From contig NC_033636.1 of the NCBI RefSeq assembly GCF_001540865.1, positions 6,451,983 to 6,515,982 of the forward strand: a DNA stretch of 64,000 nucleotides. Reading direction: 5' to 3'. Numbering within the stretch: position 1 is the stretch's first letter; each line of letters opens with the position of its first letter. The notes under the pieces are model-generated. The model was not told where the DNA came from, made no database searches, and saw only the letters and a list, made by a program, of their open reading frames with translations. Of the stretch, positions 61,556 through 64,000 are shown piece by piece. Source of the DNA: Ananas comosus. Its lineage: Eukaryota; Streptophyta; Magnoliopsida; Poales; Bromeliaceae. The position numbers and the translations under genes are program-made.

Positions 61556-63427
61556 ACAACCCTGCAGAAGCTAACCCGAGAGCAGACCAAAAATCCAACT
61601 TTTTGGGTTTTGGTGCACAGTTTAAAACCTTCATTCTTGGGATGCGAGCCATAGGTCGGAACACTGTCAACGACCCTCCAGAATATCTGGAAAAACTCGG
61701 AACACAGATCAAACACTCGAACCTCGCAATTTGCAAAGGTCCAGTGTGTTGAGTCTTGGACCCGAATTTGCATGTGGATTCTGTATGTAGGCTTGGTGCT
61801 TTATTTTTTTTGACTGCTTATGAAATTTGTTCATTTGGCCAATGATGGATTGAACCATTTTTAAATTAAATAACTCAAATCCAACTCAAATTTTGTTCGT
61901 TTCTTTTCTCTTTTTTTGCCTCCAGTAGACATTGAACTCATTGAAATCAGATAATAGCTTTGCCATTCCATTTTGTAGCTTATTTGTGGGTTCTTCCTTT
62001 CTTTTCCTTTTTTCTTTTTTTTTTTTCTCTTTTTTCTTTTGTTGACTGCCAGGAGAGAGAAAGAGAGGGAGGGGTACCCAACAACTCTATTTTTTTGTAT
62101 TTTTTTTCTTTCTTTTCTTTCTCCTTTTTTTTTTGTTGGTTCTTCTTTTCTTTTTTTTTATTTTCATCTTCCCTCTGTCTTTTTTTTTCTTCTTTTTTTT
62201 TGTTGACTGTTAGAGAGGGAAAGGGAATAACTCCCTTTTTTTTGTATTTGTTTTTTTTTTGTTCTTTTTTTTTTTGTTGGCTGCCAGAGAGAGAGCGAGA
62301 GCTCAGAGAGAGCGAGAGCTCTCTCTCTCTGTACGAAACTGAGAGAGTCTCGCTCTCTCTCTCTATACGAAACTGAGAGAGAGGGGGAGTGCCCTCTTTT
62401 TTTTCTCCCTTTTTTTGTTTTTTTTTTAATGAAATTTCGTCTTTTTTTTATACGAAATTTATCACGTCGAGCAATACGATCGAATCGAACGAAGATGGCA
62501 AATCAAAACAGTACTCGTCTATTTTTTTTATTATCGTTTTTATCACGTTTTGTTCAAGTGCGCGGGGTTTAATCGTGTCGAGCCTATCACGAAGATGGCT
62601 GCTCGATTAATCCTTTCGACCATGTCAAGCCTATCACGAAGATGGCCGCACGGTTTATGTAGTAAAATAAACGGGCTTGATCGTGTCGAGCCTATCACGA
62701 AGATGGCCGCTCGATCAACCGTTTTGACCATGTCGAGCCTATCGCGAAGATAGCCGCATGGTTTTTGTAGCAAAATATCCGGTGCTCGATCAACAATTTC
62801 GACCATGTTGAGTCTATCGCGAAGATGGCCGCACGGTTTAGAGATTAACCATGCATACGCACGGCGGAAGTGACGATTTGATGTCAGATTTGATCGGTTC
62901 GAAACCTATCACGAAGATAGTCGGGTTGATCAAACTAACAAAAAAATCGCACTTACGCTTTTCGTAGGCATGCACATCTCTTGTTGTTGTAGAAGTCATT
63001 GTGGTTGTCGTTGTCGCCGAAGTCTCCTTTTTTTTTGTGTGGTACGGACGAAAAGTGGAGGGGTGCACTTGGCACCCCCTCTGCCAGCAAGACCAAAAAG
63101 GGGCTCCCCCTTTGGTACTTGTACACGAGAGAGAGAGGGAGAGTATATAAAAAAACTTTTTTTTTTCTTCACCTTTTTTCTTTTCTTTCTTCTTCTATTC
63201 TTCTTTTTTTCTTCTGTTTTCGGTTCTCTTTTTTCTCTTCTTTTTTTTTTAAATTTTTAAGAGGCCCCCTTATATTAAGCCTCTAATGGCTTATGCTTTT
63301 TTTTGGAAAAATTTCAAAAGGAAGGATACCTTGGTTATACAAGGTATAGATTTTTTTTTCCTTTTCCTTTCTTTTTTTTTGGAAATAGGAGGCGGGATAT
63401 TTTTTTTTTCTTTTTTTTTTTAATTTN

Positions 63428-64000
63428 TTCCAATTAAGGACCTACACAAGGTAGTCCGGCTTGTCCACCTAGCTGCCGGTGGCAGTATCAACATTCTCCC
63501 TCGAGGAATGGGTCTGTCCCACACGACCGTACAGGCGTCTCGCCACCTAGCTGCCCGTGGTAGCACATCATCCCAAGCTGGAATAAGGCTGTCCCACGCG
63601 ACCCTACAGGCTTCTCAATCCCGCATGCGCGAACTGCGTCGCAATAAGGCCAACTTCGGAGTGCCGGCTTGTAGAGAGCGACCCTCACAAGTATGTGCGA
63701 ATGAGCACAAATGGCAAGCAAGCAAAGTCATCGTCTTAGCGATCCGGTCATCATGGCTCTATCATGGAAATGATCGCCAGCAACTCATAGGTCTAGTCCA
63801 GTATCCCAAGTGAAGGTTTAACCATTCATTAAGCCCAATGCCCCTTTATGGCATTAGCTTACTATATCCAAGTCCAATTCCAACACTAATGCCTCTTCAT
63901 GACATTAGGTTTTACTATGTCCACACATGTTCCAAGCCTAATGCCTCTTTATGACATTAGCTTACTATACCAATTCCAAGCCCAATGTCTCTTTATAACA
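63428..64000 (-). mobile_element. Second copy of the LTR-D family, partial
   Basis: From the base after the N at 63427 the sequence follows 59819-60390 closely, including the 'cggcttgt.c.cctagctgccggtgg' section and the minisatellite, and runs off the window. It starts in mid-LTR, so the N is hiding missing sequence or a misjoin. Confidence 0.85.

Larger units (their letters stand above)
59002..61752 (-). mobile_element. Solo gypsy-type LTR, 2751 bp (LTR-D)
   Basis: GTCTT is duplicated exactly (58997-59001; 61753-61757). On the minus strand it runs from TCAACACACTGG (expected TG, one base changed) to CCAGGGCGTGACA. The box 'CCCACTGGGAACTATAAATT...GTTCTCACGCCC' (59435-59400) is shared with the other LTRs. 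It carries a minisatellite of about 50 bp ('caatgcctctttatgacattagctta', 60220-60440) and six GTACCGGTAC sites near its 5' end (61404-61555). ORFs to 159 codons over those sites are artefacts. Confidence 0.88.
57190..63426 (+). mobile_element. Element X, copy 2: succession of minisatellites
   Basis: In order: 'gtttaacgactt.gcggtcgtttgaatt' units of about 40 bp, some 15 copies (57360-58020); 'gaaattaattcatgataaggggcccatttggaaagccc' units, about 9 (58030-58530); 'tttggatctttatttgtggactttggg' units, about 5 (58570-58740); 'ccttggacccgaatctgcatgtgg' units (58790-59001 and 61753-61790); T-rich units with 'ctgccagagagagag' (61960-62400); 'gaccatgtcgagcctatcacgaagatggccg' units, about 6 (62560-62840); a 'gttgtcgttgtcg' stretch; a T-rich end at 63426. 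An LTR (59002-61752) is inserted in the fourth block. There is no coding sequence. Confidence 0.8.

Noticed and set aside
61260..61773. Frames of 133-159 codons on both strands
   Set aside because: They run through the GTACCGGTAC cluster of LTR-D, whose palindromes stay open on both strands (repeated VPVQ/YRYT words).
1..64000. tRNA, rRNA or other RNA genes
   Set aside because: I looked for tRNA A/B boxes and rRNA-like stretches; only the two SINE fragments showed tRNA-like promoter sequence.

Overview
This is nuclear DNA of a flowering plant. Genes are sparse, split by introns with standard GT..AG sites, and buried in plant-type transposable elements (Copia and Ty3/gypsy LTRs, a Helitron with an RPA-like gene, hAT, Harbinger and Mutator-like MITEs, a tRNA-type SINE). 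The mix would suit a monocot, but the sequence alone does not settle the species. Almost no long ORF is a real gene; the real genes appear only when short exons are joined across introns.

Three genes can be supported. (1) A two-exon gene on + (4316-5486) for a 43-residue hydrophobic microprotein. (2) ATG101 on - (15318-26087), seven coding exons giving a complete 215-residue autophagy-initiation protein; its introns hold most of the transposons between 15 and 26 kb. (3) The first ten exons of a PSMD5/S5b-like ARM-repeat gene on + (50065-56346), a proteasome-base assembly factor; its C-terminal third is not in the window, because the last visible exon is followed by more than 7 kb of repeats.

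Layout: 0-4 kb MITEs, microsatellites and a decayed SINE; 4.1-5.6 kb microprotein gene; 5.6-15 kb MITEs, Copia LTR remnants, a palindromic CG-rich insertion, a CAGTG-ended element and a Harbinger MITE; 15.3-26.1 kb ATG101 with a tandemly triplicated MITE, a hAT element with exact 8-bp target duplication and a collapsed Copia element with its own hAT insertion; 26.5-28.2 kb nested hAT remnants; 29.2-32.3 kb a Harbinger MITE split by a gypsy solo LTR, both with exact target duplications; 33.8-35.2 kb Helitron remnant; 35.3-37.4 kb first copy of a strange element made of successive minisatellites (called X here); 37.4-47.3 kb a gypsy LTR interrupted by a second, inverted, 5'-truncated gypsy element; 47.8-49.7 kb MITEs; 49.9-56.4 kb PSMD5-like gene; 57.2-63.4 kb second, inverted copy of X, split by a third gypsy-type solo LTR; 63.4-64 kb part of another LTR of that last family.

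The three genes have unrelated roles, although autophagy initiation and proteasome assembly both belong to protein turnover. The most unusual observations are the mosaic-minisatellite element X in two inverted copies, clusters of palindromes near the 5' ends of two LTRs, the uORF whose stop overlaps the ATG101 start codon, and single-N assembly gaps that fall at repeat junctions or hairpin centres.
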